Shown here: positions 8,825 through 18,609 of the stretch, one piece after another | Numbering within the stretch: position 1 is the first letter of the stretch | How the letters are laid out: each line of letters begins with the position of its first letter | From: Pseudidiomarina salinarum | GTDB taxonomy: Bacteria > Pseudomonadota > Gammaproteobacteria > Enterobacterales > Alteromonadaceae | Assembly (NCBI RefSeq): GCF_000753715.1 | Contig: NZ_JPER01000001.1 | Span: forward strand, 124,001 to 188,000 | DNA: 64,000 nucleotides | Direction: 5' to 3' | Position numbers and translations under genes: made by a program | The notes under the pieces: generated by a model | Told to the model about the DNA's origin: nothing | The model's input: only the letters and a program-made list of their open reading frames with translations | Database searches by the model: none

Positions 8825-11413
8825 GTGCTGCAAGAATATCGTAAGCATGTCGAAGAGCGGGCCGCCGAAGGCATCCCACCTAAGCCACTCACAGCAGAAC
8901 AAGTTGCTGATTTAGTTGAATTATTAAAGAACCCACCAGCAGGCGAAGAAGCCACTCTGGTGGAACTGCTGGCCGAGCGCGTGCCACCAGGTGTAGATGA
9001 AGCGGCGTATGTAAAAGCCGGTTTCCTGGACGCCATCGTTAAAGGCGAAAGCAGTTCGCCACTGATTTCTAAGCAGGATGCCGTCAAATTACTGGGTAAT
9101 ATGCACGGCGGTTACAACATCGTGACTTTGGTTGATCTGCTGGATCACCCGGAACTGGCCGAATTAGCGGCGCACGAGCTTAAGCATACCCTGCTGATGT
9201 TTGATGCCTATCATGACGTTGAAGAGAAAATGCGGGCCGGCAACGCCTTGGCCAAAGAAGTGGTTGAATCCTGGGCTAACGCCGAATGGTTTACCGGTCG
9301 TGACAAACTGCCTGATCAGATCACTGCCACCGTATTTAAGGTGACCGGCGAAACCAACACCGACGACCTGTCACCAGCGCCTGACGCCTGGTCACGTCCT
9401 GATATCCCCCTGCATGCCAAAGCCATGTACAAAATGCCACGCGAAGGCATTACTGACGCAGCGAAGCAAATCGAAGAGCTCAAGCAAAAAGGCCACCCGG
9501 TTGCTTTTGTTGGTGACGTAGTAGGCACCGGCTCATCACGTAAATCAGCGACCAACTCGGTGCTGTGGTTTATCGGTGAAGATATGCCGGGCACCCCTAA
9601 CAAACGTGCCGGCGGCATCTGTATCGGCAGCAAAGTAGCGCCGATTTTCTTTAACACTATGAAAGATGCAGGCGCGCTGGTATTTGAGGCCGATGTCGAC
9701 AAGATGAACATGGGTGATGTGATCACCATTTATCCGTATCAGGGCAAAATTGAAAACCAGCAGGGCGATGTACTTGCTGAGTACGACTATGCCTCACGGG
9801 TGATTCTGGATGAAGTCCGTGCCGGCGGCCGGATCAACCTGATCATTGGCCGGGCGCTGACTGAAAAAGCGCGGGAAACCTTAGGCCTGGGGCCGTCCGA
9901 GCTGTTCCTGAAGCCAGAGCAACCAGCGGACACCGGCAAGGGTTACACCCTGGCGCAGAAAATGGTTGGCAAGGCCTGTGGCGTAACGGGCGTGCGGCCA
10001 GGTACCTACTGTGAACCTAAGATGACCACCGTGGGCTCGCAGGACACCACCGGGCCGATGACCCGTGATGAACTGAAAGATCTGGCCTGTCTTGGCTTTA
10101 CTGCCGATTTGACCATGCAGTCTTTCTGTCATACCGCCGCTTATCCGAAGCCGGTGGATGTGGAAACTCAGCATACCCTGCCAGATTTCATCATGAACCG
10201 TGGCGGCGTTAGTCTGCGTCCTGGCGATGGCATTATTCACAGCTGGCTGAACCGCATGTTACTGCCTGATACTGTAGGTACCGGCGGCGATTCGCATACC
10301 CGTTTCCCGCTGGGTATTTCCTTCCCGGCCGGTTCAGGTCTGGTTGCTTTTGCAGCGGCTACCGGCGTGATGCCACTGGATATGCCGGAATCGGTACTGG
10401 TGCGTTTTAAAGGTGACATGCAGCCAGGTATTACCCTGCGCGATCTGGTGCATGCGATTCCTGCGTTCGCCATTAAAGAAGGGCTGCTGACGGTTGAGAA
10501 GCGTGGCAAGAAAAACGCGTTCTCAGGCCGCATCCTGGAAATCGAAGGTCTGGATCACCTGACTGTAGAACAGGCATTTGAATTATCTGATGCCTCAGCC
10601 GAGCGCTCTGCCGCTGGTTGTACGATTAACCTGTCGGAAGAATCAGTCGCTGAGTACCTGCGTTCGAACATCACTATGCTGCGCTGGATGATCAACGAAG
10701 GCTATGGCGATGTGCGTACCCTTGAGCGTCGTGCCCGTAAGATGGAAGAGTGGCTGGCGAACCCGTCACTGATGCGCGCCGATGCGGATGCGGAATACGC
10801 TGAAGTCATCGAGATCGACCTTAGCGACATCAAAGAGCCGATCGTCTGTTGTCCGAACGACCCGGATGATGCCAAATTCCTGAGCGAAGTGGCCGGCGAT
10901 AAGGTAGATGAAGTCTTTATCGGTTCGTGCATGACCAACATCGGCCATTTCCGTGCCGCCGGTAAGCTGCTCGAGAAGAACACCGAAGAGCTGAAAACCC
11001 GGCTGTGGATTGCGCCACCCACTAAGATGGACGAAGCCCAGTTGCGTGAAGAAGGCTACTACAGCATCTACGCCAACAATGGCGTGCGTACGGAAATGCC
11101 GGGTTGTTCACTGTGCATGGGTAACCAGGCCCGGGTTGAGCCAGGCGCAACCGTGCTGTCCACCTCCACCCGGAACTTCCCGAACCGGCTGGGTGATGGC
11201 GCTAACGTGTACCTGACTTCTGCGGAACTGGCAGCTGTGGGTGCGATTCTGGGTAAGCTGCCGACACCGGCCGAATATCTGGAGTACGCAGCAGACATTA
11301 ACGCTATGGCTGGTGAGGTTTACAAGTACCTGAATTTTGACCAGATGGATGCCTTCCGCGCCGCTGAATCCGCAGCGAAGAAAAACATTATACCCACCTT
11401 AAATGTTGCCTGA
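8825..11413 (+). CDS. acnB: Aconitate hydratase B / 2-methylisocitrate dehydratase
   Basis: Cytoplasmic TCA-cycle enzyme that interconverts citrate and isocitrate through cis-aconitate with a [4Fe-4S] cluster; AcnB also hydrates 2-methyl-cis-aconitate and binds RNA as apoprotein in E. coli. At 862 residues it matches AcnB (about 865). The HEAT-like N-terminal domain comes first ([20 protein letters not shown]), then the swivel domain, then the catalytic domains. Cluster cysteines are visible in [19 protein letters not shown] and [11 protein letters not shown]. The start is GTG at 8825, supported by AGGGG ten bases upstream and by agreement with the family N-terminus. Monocistronic: promoter-like -10 before, strong terminator after. 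Confidence 0.98.
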   Translation: MLQEYRKHVEERAAEGIPPKPLTAEQVADLVELLKNPPAGEEATLVELLAERVPPGVDEAAYVKAGFLDAIVKGESSSPLISKQDAVKLLGNMHGGYNIVTLVDLLDHPELAELAAHELKHTLLMFDAYHDVEEKMRAGNALAKEVVESWANAEWFTGRDKLPDQITATVFKVTGETNTDDLSPAPDAWSRPDIPLHAKAMYKMPREGITDAAKQIEELKQKGHPVAFVGDVVGTGSSRKSATNSVLWFIGEDMPGTPNKRAGGICIGSKVAPIFFNTMKDAGALVFEADVDKMNMGDVITIYPYQGKIENQQGDVLAEYDYASRVILDEVRAGGRINLIIGRALTEKARETLGLGPSELFLKPEQPADTGKGYTLAQKMVGKACGVTGVRPGTYCEPKMTTVGSQDTTGPMTRDELKDLACLGFTADLTMQSFCHTAAYPKPVDVETQHTLPDFIMNRGGVSLRPGDGIIHSWLNRMLLPDTVGTGGDSHTRFPLGISFPAGSGLVAFAAATGVMPLDMPESVLVRFKGDMQPGITLRDLVHAIPAFAIKEGLLTVEKRGKKNAFSGRILEIEGLDHLTVEQAFELSDASAERSAAGCTINLSEESVAEYLRSNITMLRWMINEGYGDVRTLERRARKMEEWLANPSLMRADADAEYAEVIEIDLSDIKEPIVCCPNDPDDAKFLSEVAGDKVDEVFIGSCMTNIGHFRAAGKLLEKNTEELKTRLWIAPPTKMDEAQLREEGYYSIYANNGVRTEMPGCSLCMGNQARVEPGATVLSTSTRNFPNRLGDGANVYLTSAELAAVGAILGKLPTPAEYLEYAADINAMAGEVYKYLNFDQMDAFRAAESAAKKNIIPTLNVA

Positions 11414-11442
11414 TAAGCGCTAATCCGCTTCCGGGAAAAACT

Positions 11443-11482
11443 AAAAAGCCCGCTGTATCAGCAAGATACAGCGGGCTTTTTT
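11443..11482 (+). terminator. Rho-independent terminator of acnB
   Basis: Perfect 12-bp stem GCCCGCTGTATC / GATACAGCGGGC with a 5-base loop (AGCAA) and a run of six T. The preceding A run means it could also work for minus-strand transcripts. Confidence 0.95.
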
Positions 11483-11580
11483 AATATGTAAAGATTTCTT
11501 GAAAATTCACTTGCAAATCATTTTAACTTGCATAATCCTAACTCAACTGATCAGTATCTGATCAATTAAGCTGCATTCGT

Positions 11581-11586
11581 TATAAT
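11581..11586 (+). promoter_or_regulatory. Putative -10 element of the envelope gene cluster
   Basis: A perfect TATAAT, 48 bases before the first lipoprotein start. No good -35 is visible at 16-18 bases upstream; a repeated CTGATCA at 11549-11563 sits in that place and might be a regulator site. Between the acnB terminator and this element nothing else is evident. Confidence 0.4.
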
Positions 11587-11634
11587 ACAAATAGCCTAAC
11601 AGGCCTTATCTATTGCTCATTGGAGAGCACCGCT

Positions 11635-12165
11635 ATGAACAAAATCAAACTCCTGCTTGTTGCTTCCGTTGCCGTATTGCTGACCGCTTGTGCCGCGATG
11701 GGACCGCAAATCGCCCAGCCTCACCAACTAACTGCTCCCGCCCCCATCCAGGGTAATACCGGACAGTTTATGAGTCCTTATACGACGGACGGTGTGTTAG
11801 CTGAATGGGTTAACAATGCTGTAAATGCTGAAATGGGTGGCGCAATCGGCGGTATGGCCGGTGCCTACGCTGGCCAGAAGCTGGCCGAAAATATTCCTTT
11901 CATCGGTGGCTGGATTGGTCAGGAAGTCGGTAATGCTGTAGGCCGTGAAGTCGCGCTGGAAATGGCCGGTGGTGAAGAAGCCCTGCGCGGTACCTCAGAC
12001 ATCTCCTTTAATACCCTGGAAGAACTGTCAGTATGGATGTATGTAACGCACTCGGCGCACCCGCACTATGCTGACGCGCTGGAATCGGCGATGAGTATCT
12101 ACCCTGAGCTGAAGCAGGTCTATCACGTTGCCCTGCAGCAAGCTTCAGTGGGTGTAAGTTACTAA
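11635..12165 (+). CDS. Glycine-rich lipoprotein of unknown function
   Basis: A 176-residue protein that I do not recognise. The start at 11635 is chosen because GGAG lies at 11622-11625 and the product begins with a lipoprotein signal (MNKIKLLLVASVAVLLTAC). The middle, about residues 60-115, is rich in Gly and Ala (GGAIGGMAGAYAGQK, GGWIGQEVGNAVGREVA) in a pattern like glycine-zipper membrane-inserting segments. The C-terminal third is helical and polar. It is first in a run of six plus-strand envelope genes, 10 bases before the LpoB-like gene, so it probably acts in the periplasm or at the outer membrane with those partners. No catalytic motif is visible. Confidence 0.8.
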   Translation: MNKIKLLLVASVAVLLTACAAMGPQIAQPHQLTAPAPIQGNTGQFMSPYTTDGVLAEWVNNAVNAEMGGAIGGMAGAYAGQKLAENIPFIGGWIGQEVGNAVGREVALEMAGGEEALRGTSDISFNTLEELSVWMYVTHSAHPHYADALESAMSIYPELKQVYHVALQQASVGVSY

Positions 12166-12175
12166 GGAACCAATC

Positions 12176-12808
12176 ATGAACAAGTTAATGATCCTGGTGG
12201 CAGCGGTAACTGCCACTACTTTGGTGGGCTGTGCCGGTACCCGCATCGACAATACTGCCGGGCGCGCAACGGTTTATGAAGATGCCCGCCAGCCCGGGAA
12301 AATTCAGGGTGTTGGTGTTGAATCACAGGACATCATGGCCGTTACTGATCAGATGATGCGCGATATGCTCAGCAACTCGATGCTGGTAAGCCGCGAAGTG
12401 TCGCCGCGGGTGATCATCGACAGCGAGTACTTTACCAATGAAAGCTCGTCGCGGATCAACAAGAACATGCTGACGGACCGGCTGCGGATTAATCTGAACC
12501 GTGCGGCCAATGGCCGGCTGGTGTTTGTCGGTCGTGAATACGCCAACATGGTTGAGAAAGAACGTGAACTGAAACGCCGGGGCGTGGTTGACGGCGGTAC
12601 CATTCGTACTACCGCGGCGACCGCTGGCGCTGACTTCCGGCTGGTTGGCCGGATCATGTCGCTGGACAAGATGGACACCGGCAGTCAGGAACGCTCGCGT
12701 TATCATCAGATCACCTTTGAACTGATCGATCTTGAGCTTGGCACTTATGTATGGAGTGGCATTTATGAATTCCAGAAAACTGCCCAGGACGACGTCGTTT
12801 ATCGCTAG
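12176..12808 (+). CDS. LpoB-like penicillin-binding protein activator lipoprotein
   Basis: Resembles LpoB (COG3417), the outer-membrane lipoprotein that reaches across the periplasm and stimulates the bifunctional peptidoglycan synthase PBP1b. The 210 residues start with a lipoprotein signal ending in VGCAG. The globular domain follows the LpoB pattern: SQDIMAVTDQMMRDML, RVIIDSEYFTNESSSRINKN, LTDRLRINLNRAANGRLVFV, GADFRLVGRIMSLDK and a final ITFELIDLELGTYVWS strand. The Pro-rich tether of E. coli LpoB is missing, so the reach into the periplasm would be shorter. A YcfL-like gene lies two genes downstream; in E. coli ycfL is the neighbour of lpoB, which supports the call. Role is inferred from family. 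Confidence 0.8.
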   Translation: MNKLMILVAAVTATTLVGCAGTRIDNTAGRATVYEDARQPGKIQGVGVESQDIMAVTDQMMRDMLSNSMLVSREVSPRVIIDSEYFTNESSSRINKNMLTDRLRINLNRAANGRLVFVGREYANMVEKERELKRRGVVDGGTIRTTAATAGADFRLVGRIMSLDKMDTGSQERSRYHQITFELIDLELGTYVWSGIYEFQKTAQDDVVYR

Positions 12809-13997
12809 TGCGGTGCTGGCAGTGGGGCTGGCTGGTTGTGGTGCCACCGGCCCGGCGCAATACCAGCCGTTAGCGTTAAATACCCAGGAACAGAATACGC
12901 TGGCCAGCAAGCCGGCGTATCTGCGTCCGCTCTACCAGAAGTTGTTTCAGGAAGGCCAGCGCAACGAAGTACTGAACCGGATGGAAATAGGTACTGCGGC
13001 GTTTTATCACGGTGACCTGAACGAAGCCCGCGAAAGCTTTGATGTAGCCCTTGCCCGTATCGAAACCGTGTACGCCAATAATGACTCTGCCACCCAGGCC
13101 CGCAGCCTGTGGCACGAAGAGGGCCGCAAGGATTTTAAAGGCGAACCCTATGAGCGCACTATGGTGTATTACTACCGCGGCCTGATTTATCTGATCGACG
13201 GCGAGTATGACAATGCCCGGGCCAGTTTTATCAGCGGCCTGATGCAGGATGCCTTTGCTGAAGAAGAACAAAACCGCTCGGACTTTGCCCTGATGATGTT
13301 ACTGGCGGGCTGGTCGGCGCAGAAAATGGGCAGTACCGGGCTGGCGCAGGAAGCCTACGACGAACTGCGTGCCCTGCGCCCGGATTATCCGATCCCGGGG
13401 CCGGACGATAACGTGCTGATCATAGGCGAGACCGGCAAGGCACCGCGAAAGCTGGCCGATGGCATGGGCCATTATCAGTTGGTGTTCCGTCCGGGTAAGC
13501 AGTTTGAGGAAAAACAACTGGCGATCCACACCGGTGCGGAGCTGATGCCGGTGCCGCCGGTAGAAAATATCTACTGGCAGGCCACCTCGCGTGGTGGCCG
13601 GCCGGTAGATGCCATCGTCGAAGGCAAAGCGGCCTTTGCCCAGAATACTGCCGAAGCCGGTAAAGTGCTGGCCGAGCTGGGTGTTGCGGCTAATGTGTAT
13701 GCGCCGCTGGCGGGTGGCAGTACCGGGCAGGTGGGTAATACCCTGGCGCTGATCGGTGTGGCCAGCATGGCCCTGTCACAGCAAGTGAAGCCGCGGGCCG
13801 ATACCCGTTACTGGTCGCGCCTGCCCGATGCGGTGCACGTTGCCAGTTTGCGCGGCACACCGGGTAATCCGGAAAGCTGGCAGGCGGTGTATATGGATCT
13901 GGCAGGTAAACCAGTGAATCAACCGTCAGGCGTATTCCGTCACTATCAGGATCCGCGTGGCAATCATATTATCTGGCATAGCTCTCGCCCGCGTTAG
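12765..13997 (+). CDS. COG3014-type lipoprotein with TPR-like region
   Basis: Putative lipoprotein of 410 residues, apparently of the uncharacterised COG3014 family that accompanies LpoB-like genes. The ATG at 12765 is preferred over one at 12732 because GGAG lies eight bases upstream and the signal ends in a lipobox (AVGLAGCGA). It overlaps the LpoB-like gene by 44 bases. Residues 60-220 look like TPR-type helical repeats (MEIGTAAFYHGDLNEARESF, YYYRGLIYLIDGEYDNARAS), followed by a region with a conserved-looking YQLVFRPGKQFEEKQ stretch and a hydrophobic segment near residue 310. Likely a periplasmic or outer-membrane scaffold; precise function unknown. Confidence 0.75.
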   Translation: MNSRKLPRTTSFIASAVLAVGLAGCGATGPAQYQPLALNTQEQNTLASKPAYLRPLYQKLFQEGQRNEVLNRMEIGTAAFYHGDLNEARESFDVALARIETVYANNDSATQARSLWHEEGRKDFKGEPYERTMVYYYRGLIYLIDGEYDNARASFISGLMQDAFAEEEQNRSDFALMMLLAGWSAQKMGSTGLAQEAYDELRALRPDYPIPGPDDNVLIIGETGKAPRKLADGMGHYQLVFRPGKQFEEKQLAIHTGAELMPVPPVENIYWQATSRGGRPVDAIVEGKAAFAQNTAEAGKVLAELGVAANVYAPLAGGSTGQVGNTLALIGVASMALSQQVKPRADTRYWSRLPDAVHVASLRGTPGNPESWQAVYMDLAGKPVNQPSGVFRHYQDPRGNHIIWHSSRPR

Positions 13998-14022
13998 CCG
14001 GGCATTTGATGAGGTTCTGTTT

Positions 14023-14496
14023 ATGACAAAAAATATAAAAACCAAGGTACTGGCGGCAGTGGCACTGAGCGCCTTCCTGGCCGGCTGTAATAGCACCCAG
14101 GACGGCTATGCCGGAGCACATCCGGTACAGCGTACACAGACTAATGAAATGAACACCATAGTGTTTATCGACCACGCGCTGAACCGCACCGATATTACCC
14201 GTACGCCGTTCGGCGACCGCGTTCGCGATACCGTGAAAGTGACGCTGGATCGCAGCGGCATGCGTAATACTGAAACCGGGCAGCTGGAAGTCTGGACTAC
14301 CATTCGCAACCGAACCGACTATGATTTACAGGTAGAAGGTAAAGCCATGTTTTTTGACGCGGATCAGGCGCCGCTGATGGACGAAAGCATGTGGCGGCGG
14401 GTGTATGTTCCTGCGAACGGTACCGCGGTTTATCGCGAAATGTCACTGAATAACCGCGCCCAGTATTTTCTGGTGGAGCTTAGAGAGGGTCGTTAA
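14023..14496 (+). CDS. YcfL-like lipoprotein (DUF1425)
   Basis: Small putative lipoprotein of 157 residues. The ATG at 14023 has GAGG about ten bases upstream and gives a signal peptide with lipobox (LSAFLAGCNS); the longer frame from 13957 lies inside the preceding gene and has no good site. The C-terminal domain (ETGQLEVWTTIRNRTDYDLQ, MFFDADQAPLMDES, YREMSLNNRAQYFLVELR) matches the beta-rich fold expected of YcfL/DUF1425 proteins (COG5633). E. coli ycfL sits next to lpoB, which agrees with this neighbourhood. Biochemical role is not known in any organism that I can recall. Confidence 0.7.
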   Translation: MTKNIKTKVLAAVALSAFLAGCNSTQDGYAGAHPVQRTQTNEMNTIVFIDHALNRTDITRTPFGDRVRDTVKVTLDRSGMRNTETGQLEVWTTIRNRTDYDLQVEGKAMFFDADQAPLMDESMWRRVYVPANGTAVYREMSLNNRAQYFLVELREGR

Positions 14497-14498
14497 TT

Positions 14499-15386
14499 AT
14501 GAAACGGCAACTACGGGTTAACCGCTTAATCGCGGGTGTGGCCGCTGCGGCTGTCAGTATCGCCGCGCTGGCGCAGGATTCACCGGCGGGCAAGATGCTG
14601 TCCGATCCCTATTTCGATAAAGAGCGGGCCGCTGAAGTAGAACATATTACGATGCTGCGCATCGATGAGGCGACCTTCCGCAAGGCCTACGATGCGGCGG
14701 GTAAGCCCAAGCTGATCATGCTGGTCGGCGAGCCCTTCACTGATATGGTATCCGACTGGCACATGCACCGACGGTTGAATATTAACGCTACTGCCACCGG
14801 CACCGACGGCACCTTCGTGCCTGAGTCGCAGAGTGTGCAGGTGGGGGTGGAGAACCGTAGCTACGATATTCCGCGGCGCTCGCCGTTGCTGACACCGGCC
14901 CAGTGGGATGAGTACCAGCGCGGCTACCAGAGTACGTTGCTGAAATATGGTGTGCGCCTGGTCAACCGGGCGGTGGCCTTGCGGCTGCTTGATTCCGAGA
15001 TTCGGGAAACCAGTAACCGCAACCCGCAGGATGACAGTCAGCGGCTGGAGATGGACATGCTACGCAAGCATTCCAAGCTCCTGATTGAAGTGTTGCCGTA
15101 TCGTGAGCAGAAATACCAGTACGAGCCAATCGGTTATCAGCTGACCATGACCTCGCTGGAAGATGCCACCCTGCTGGCTGATGATCGGGTTGCGATTCCG
15201 GAAGCTTATAAAGAGTATCGGGCTGGCGCCTCCGGTTACAGTGAGCAACGGCCGCAGAATTTCGCCGGGGTTGAAGCCGGTGCCAGCGGCTACGATATCA
15301 TTGAAAACCCTATTGAGATCTGGGCCGAACAAGGCAAGCTGGCGGCTGAAGCCACCCTGCAGCTGCTGTACGACAGATACCTGTAA
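14499..15386 (+). CDS. Secreted protein of unknown function
   Basis: A 295-residue protein that I do not recognise. It has a Sec signal peptide (LIAGVAAAAVSIAALAQDS) with no lipobox Cys, so it is probably a soluble periplasmic protein. There are no membrane helices after that. The sequence looks like an alpha/beta domain (KPKLIMLVGEPFTDMVSDWH) and ends in a helical tail; GASGY occurs twice near residues 244 and 263. It begins two bases after the YcfL-like stop and ends three bases before the next GTG start, so it is surely co-expressed with the LpoB-like lipoproteins. The N-terminal segment vaguely recalls CsgG/LpoB-like folds, but I cannot support that. Confidence 0.7.
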   Translation: MKRQLRVNRLIAGVAAAAVSIAALAQDSPAGKMLSDPYFDKERAAEVEHITMLRIDEATFRKAYDAAGKPKLIMLVGEPFTDMVSDWHMHRRLNINATATGTDGTFVPESQSVQVGVENRSYDIPRRSPLLTPAQWDEYQRGYQSTLLKYGVRLVNRAVALRLLDSEIRETSNRNPQDDSQRLEMDMLRKHSKLLIEVLPYREQKYQYEPIGYQLTMTSLEDATLLADDRVAIPEAYKEYRAGASGYSEQRPQNFAGVEAGASGYDIIENPIEIWAEQGKLAAEATLQLLYDRYL

Positions 15387-15389
15387 GCG

Positions 15390-16712
15390 GTGCGTAAACC
15401 GGCCAGCGCAGGGATCACAGCGGGCTTTATTAGTATGCTGCTGATGGGCTGCTCAACCCTGAGCACCCCGTCAGCAGTTACCCTGGTTGACGGGGTATAC
15501 TGGTCCCATCGTTATCAGGCCTATCTTGACGTTCAGGATCAAATCGCTACCCGTTATCAGTGGACTCCCGCTAGTTGCAATAAAGCGGCGGCAGGGCTGC
15601 TGCCAAAAGTGATGACGCCGGCCACAGCTGCCGGTCAGCACGACTGGGTCTACGCTGATTACCAGAGCATTCGTCTGCAGCGCCGTTCCGACGGTCTGCC
15701 GGTGGTGTTCATCCGCTCGCCGTTTTTGCCCGGCAACTGCCAGGTAAGCGCGGTCGAAACCGCGCAAACTAATCTCGACGCCTTAACCTTCAGTCTGGCC
15801 CAGTTCGGCCATCCGGTACCCTATAGTCAGCTATTACGCTGGCGTTACGAAGCCGGGCGGCTGGACACCGAGCTGCATGATTCGCCGCTGGCTGAAAGCC
15901 TGGCGTTGTTTCAACTACTGACAGCGGTGCTGGACCAGGGCGGCGACGAACATGCCTTTCTGCTATCCCGCGAGCTGCAGAATTACCATAGCGTCAGCAC
16001 CTTTGCCGTGGGTGAGGCACAGCGCGCCCGGGCCCGCTTTGACCTGCTGCAACAGCTTAGCAGCAGCCGTCTGGCATCATCCTGTGAGCGGAAGATCTGG
16101 TGGGGGCTGTTACAAGATAATCGTTATTACCTGGGTGTGCTGAGTTTACAGGAATTATCCGACCAACCGAACTACGATGCGGCGGATCAGCGCTGCCTGG
16201 CTCAGGCGCTCGATGCTATCGCGGCAGATATGCGTAAGGCCGGACAACTACTGGGGCAGCCACCTGAGCTGCTGATTGATTTGCGTTATAACGAGGGGGG
16301 CAGCATGCTGCTGGCCAGTCAGCTGGCTGATAGCATTGCCTATAAAGAACAGCCGCTGGCGATTATTGGTGAACATGCGATCAAAGCATCGCCGCGGGCG
16401 GCCGATCTCAGTGGCTTGTATCAGGATGGCACCGTGCTGGTTACCGAAGTGACCGCCAGCGCTGCAGAACATCTGGCGCAGGCTTTACGGTTGCGCGGGC
16501 TGACCCTGAGCGGGCAGACCACCCGTGGCGCCTTTTCGCCAATCACGGTGCGAACCTTACCCAATGGCTGGATTATCGGTTTGTCGATGTACAGTGCTGA
16601 TCAGGTGCGCGATGGCGCCAACAACCCCCTCCCCGAGAAGAAGGGGCTGACACCTGAGGTGCCGCTGCCGCTCGACGTATTATTTCCGGCAGCGACAATC
16701 GGCGAGCCTTAG
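15390..16712 (+). CDS. S41-like (tail-specific protease family) lipoprotein
   Basis: A 440-residue putative lipoprotein (signal ending SMLLMGCST) that starts with GTG; that start is needed to include the signal. The C-terminal half resembles peptidase family S41: ELLIDLRYNEGGSMLLASQL, then VTEVTASAAEHLAQAL with the expected nucleophile Ser at about residue 357, and GQTTRGAFSP. The Lys that acts as general base in CtpA-type S41A enzymes (GKG motif) is not in its usual place, so it is either an S41B/tricorn-like enzyme or an inactive homologue. Last gene of the six-gene envelope cluster; its stop overlaps that of the convergent DUF885 gene. Confidence 0.75.
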   Translation: MRKPASAGITAGFISMLLMGCSTLSTPSAVTLVDGVYWSHRYQAYLDVQDQIATRYQWTPASCNKAAAGLLPKVMTPATAAGQHDWVYADYQSIRLQRRSDGLPVVFIRSPFLPGNCQVSAVETAQTNLDALTFSLAQFGHPVPYSQLLRWRYEAGRLDTELHDSPLAESLALFQLLTAVLDQGGDEHAFLLSRELQNYHSVSTFAVGEAQRARARFDLLQQLSSSRLASSCERKIWWGLLQDNRYYLGVLSLQELSDQPNYDAADQRCLAQALDAIAADMRKAGQLLGQPPELLIDLRYNEGGSMLLASQLADSIAYKEQPLAIIGEHAIKASPRAADLSGLYQDGTVLVTEVTASAAEHLAQALRLRGLTLSGQTTRGAFSPITVRTLPNGWIIGLSMYSADQVRDGANNPLPEKKGLTPEVPLPLDVLFPAATIGEP

Positions 16713-18502
16713 TCCTTCGCTTCCGTCAGCTGGCTGTCAATCCAGTTGCGTACCTGTACCTCAAGCACATCCAGCGGAATACTGCCATTGCGCAGCACCA
16801 CATGGTGGAACTCCCGTACGTCAAAATCTGCTCCCAGCGCATCTTCCGCTTCAGTGCGCAGACGCTTGATCAGAATCTCACCCAGTTTGTAAGACAGTGC
16901 CTGACCAGGCCAGGTAATATAACGGTCAATCTCGGTTCTGACATTGTGCAGGCTGAGTGCCGTATTGTCGGCCATAAACTCCATGGCCTGTTCCCGGCTC
17001 CAGCCCATCGCATGCATACCGGTATCTACAACCAGGCGAGCGGCGCGCCACATTTCAAAGCTCAGCCGACCAAAATTGCTGTATGGGTCCTGATACAGAC
17101 CGGCTTCCAGGCCCAGCCACTCAGCATACAGCCCCCAGCCTTCACCAAAGGCCGAAATATAGGTCTGACGGCGGTAATCCGGAACGCCTTCCATCTCACG
17201 CGCCAGGGCGTTTTGCAGATGGTGACCGGGCATGGCTTCATGCAGTGTCAGGGCTTCCATTTCATACAGTGGACGACGATCCAGCGCATAGGTATTCACC
17301 CAGTAGAAGCTGGCGCGGTCATCCCGTCCGGTTCCGGCATAGCGGCCGGTGGTGTATTTCGGCGCAATTTCAGCTGGTACCGGAGCGATACCAAACGGCT
17401 GGCGCGGCAGCAGCTTAAATAACTTAGGCAACTCGCCGTCCATCTGTTTAGCGATATAGGCAGCTTCTTTGAGCAGCTCTTCGGCGGTTTCCGGATAGAA
17501 CTGCGGGTCGGTACGCAGGAACGCAACGAATTCATCGAAGTCACCGTCAAAGCCGGTCATTTCAATCACGGTCAGCATTTCATGGCGGATGCGGGCGACT
17601 TCGGCCATGCCAATTTCATGGATTTGTTCAGGCGTTAAATCCAGAGTCGTGAAATGCCGGATCCGGTTCTGGTAGTACTCGCGGCCGTTGGGCAGGGCAC
17701 TGGCGCCGACGTCATCACGACAGTTGGGCAGATAATCAGTTACCATAAATTCAAAGTAGTCCTGATAGGCACTGACAACGGTTTCATCAATCAGTTTATA
17801 AGCCTGCAACTGTAATGCCTGCCAGCGCTCGTCGTCCATAAAGTGGGGCTTGACCAGAAACGGCTGGTAGAAGGTACTCTCGGCCGGGTCCTGCACGATA
17901 AAGGCGGCAATGCTGTCTTCAAAGCCCTGCATGGCGGCCTTGGGCTGAGTATAACCCTGTTCCATACCCCGGCGCAGCCAGTCGGTCTGTTGCTGCATGT
18001 AGCGCGGTATGGTCGCCAGCCGTTGCAGGTAGTCGTCAAAGTCTTCCGGCTTGGCAAATACGGTGTTACGCACCATAAATGCCAGATTACTATGAAAGCC
18101 GCCTTCGGCATTGAGCGGCATCAGGTGTTCTTTATAATCGTAGCTGTCGACGTTATTCTTAATGCGATAGGTCAGCATCCGCAGGTTGATGCGGTTCTGC
18201 TCATTCAGTTGTTCTGCGGATATCGCCTGTAACTGCGCCAGCCAGTCGCGCTGTTCGTCCACGCGCGCCTGCAGGGCTTCGGGCGACATATCCGGTAATT
18301 CATTACCCTGACTGGTGCGCTGCTCCTGCAGGTTTTTCCAGATGCGGTCAGCCACTTCGGTGAACCGTTCGTCGGCGCTCTGGGCTGCAACTGTTGTCGA
18401 TTGCGCCGCCGTCTGGTCGCCGGGACTGGCGGTACAGCCGCCCAGCAATGCCACCAGTGCCGCAGCACTGAGGGTGGTTTTAAAGGATAATGGTAAGCCC
18501 AT
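16709..18502 (-). CDS. DUF885 family lipoprotein, putative metallopeptidase
   Basis: A 597-residue DUF885 protein. The N-terminus has a lipoprotein signal (LSAAALVALLGGCTA), so it is exported and lipid-anchored. The family hallmark HEAMPGHHLQ lies around residue 420 and resembles a zinc-binding HExxH-like site; distant similarity of DUF885 to M32/M3-type peptidases is why the family is thought to be hydrolytic. The C-terminal region (LSLHNVRTEIDRYITWPGQALSYKLG) is also typical. Start is ATG at 18502. It is convergent with the S41-like gene, with stop codons sharing bases. Substrate unknown. Confidence 0.88.
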   Translation of the reverse strand: MGLPLSFKTTLSAAALVALLGGCTASPGDQTAAQSTTVAAQSADERFTEVADRIWKNLQEQRTSQGNELPDMSPEALQARVDEQRDWLAQLQAISAEQLNEQNRINLRMLTYRIKNNVDSYDYKEHLMPLNAEGGFHSNLAFMVRNTVFAKPEDFDDYLQRLATIPRYMQQQTDWLRRGMEQGYTQPKAAMQGFEDSIAAFIVQDPAESTFYQPFLVKPHFMDDERWQALQLQAYKLIDETVVSAYQDYFEFMVTDYLPNCRDDVGASALPNGREYYQNRIRHFTTLDLTPEQIHEIGMAEVARIRHEMLTVIEMTGFDGDFDEFVAFLRTDPQFYPETAEELLKEAAYIAKQMDGELPKLFKLLPRQPFGIAPVPAEIAPKYTTGRYAGTGRDDRASFYWVNTYALDRRPLYEMEALTLHEAMPGHHLQNALAREMEGVPDYRRQTYISAFGEGWGLYAEWLGLEAGLYQDPYSNFGRLSFEMWRAARLVVDTGMHAMGWSREQAMEFMADNTALSLHNVRTEIDRYITWPGQALSYKLGEILIKRLRTEAEDALGADFDVREFHHVVLRNGSIPLDVLEVQVRNWIDSQLTEAKD

Positions 18503-18609
18503 AAAAACTCCGTATTTTTGTCGAATTATTCCGGGTAATTTTTGTTACACTGGATTCGCATTGTATGCAACCCGGGCGGCAACGCAAGCAGCTTGATTGA
18601 GGACGAAGT

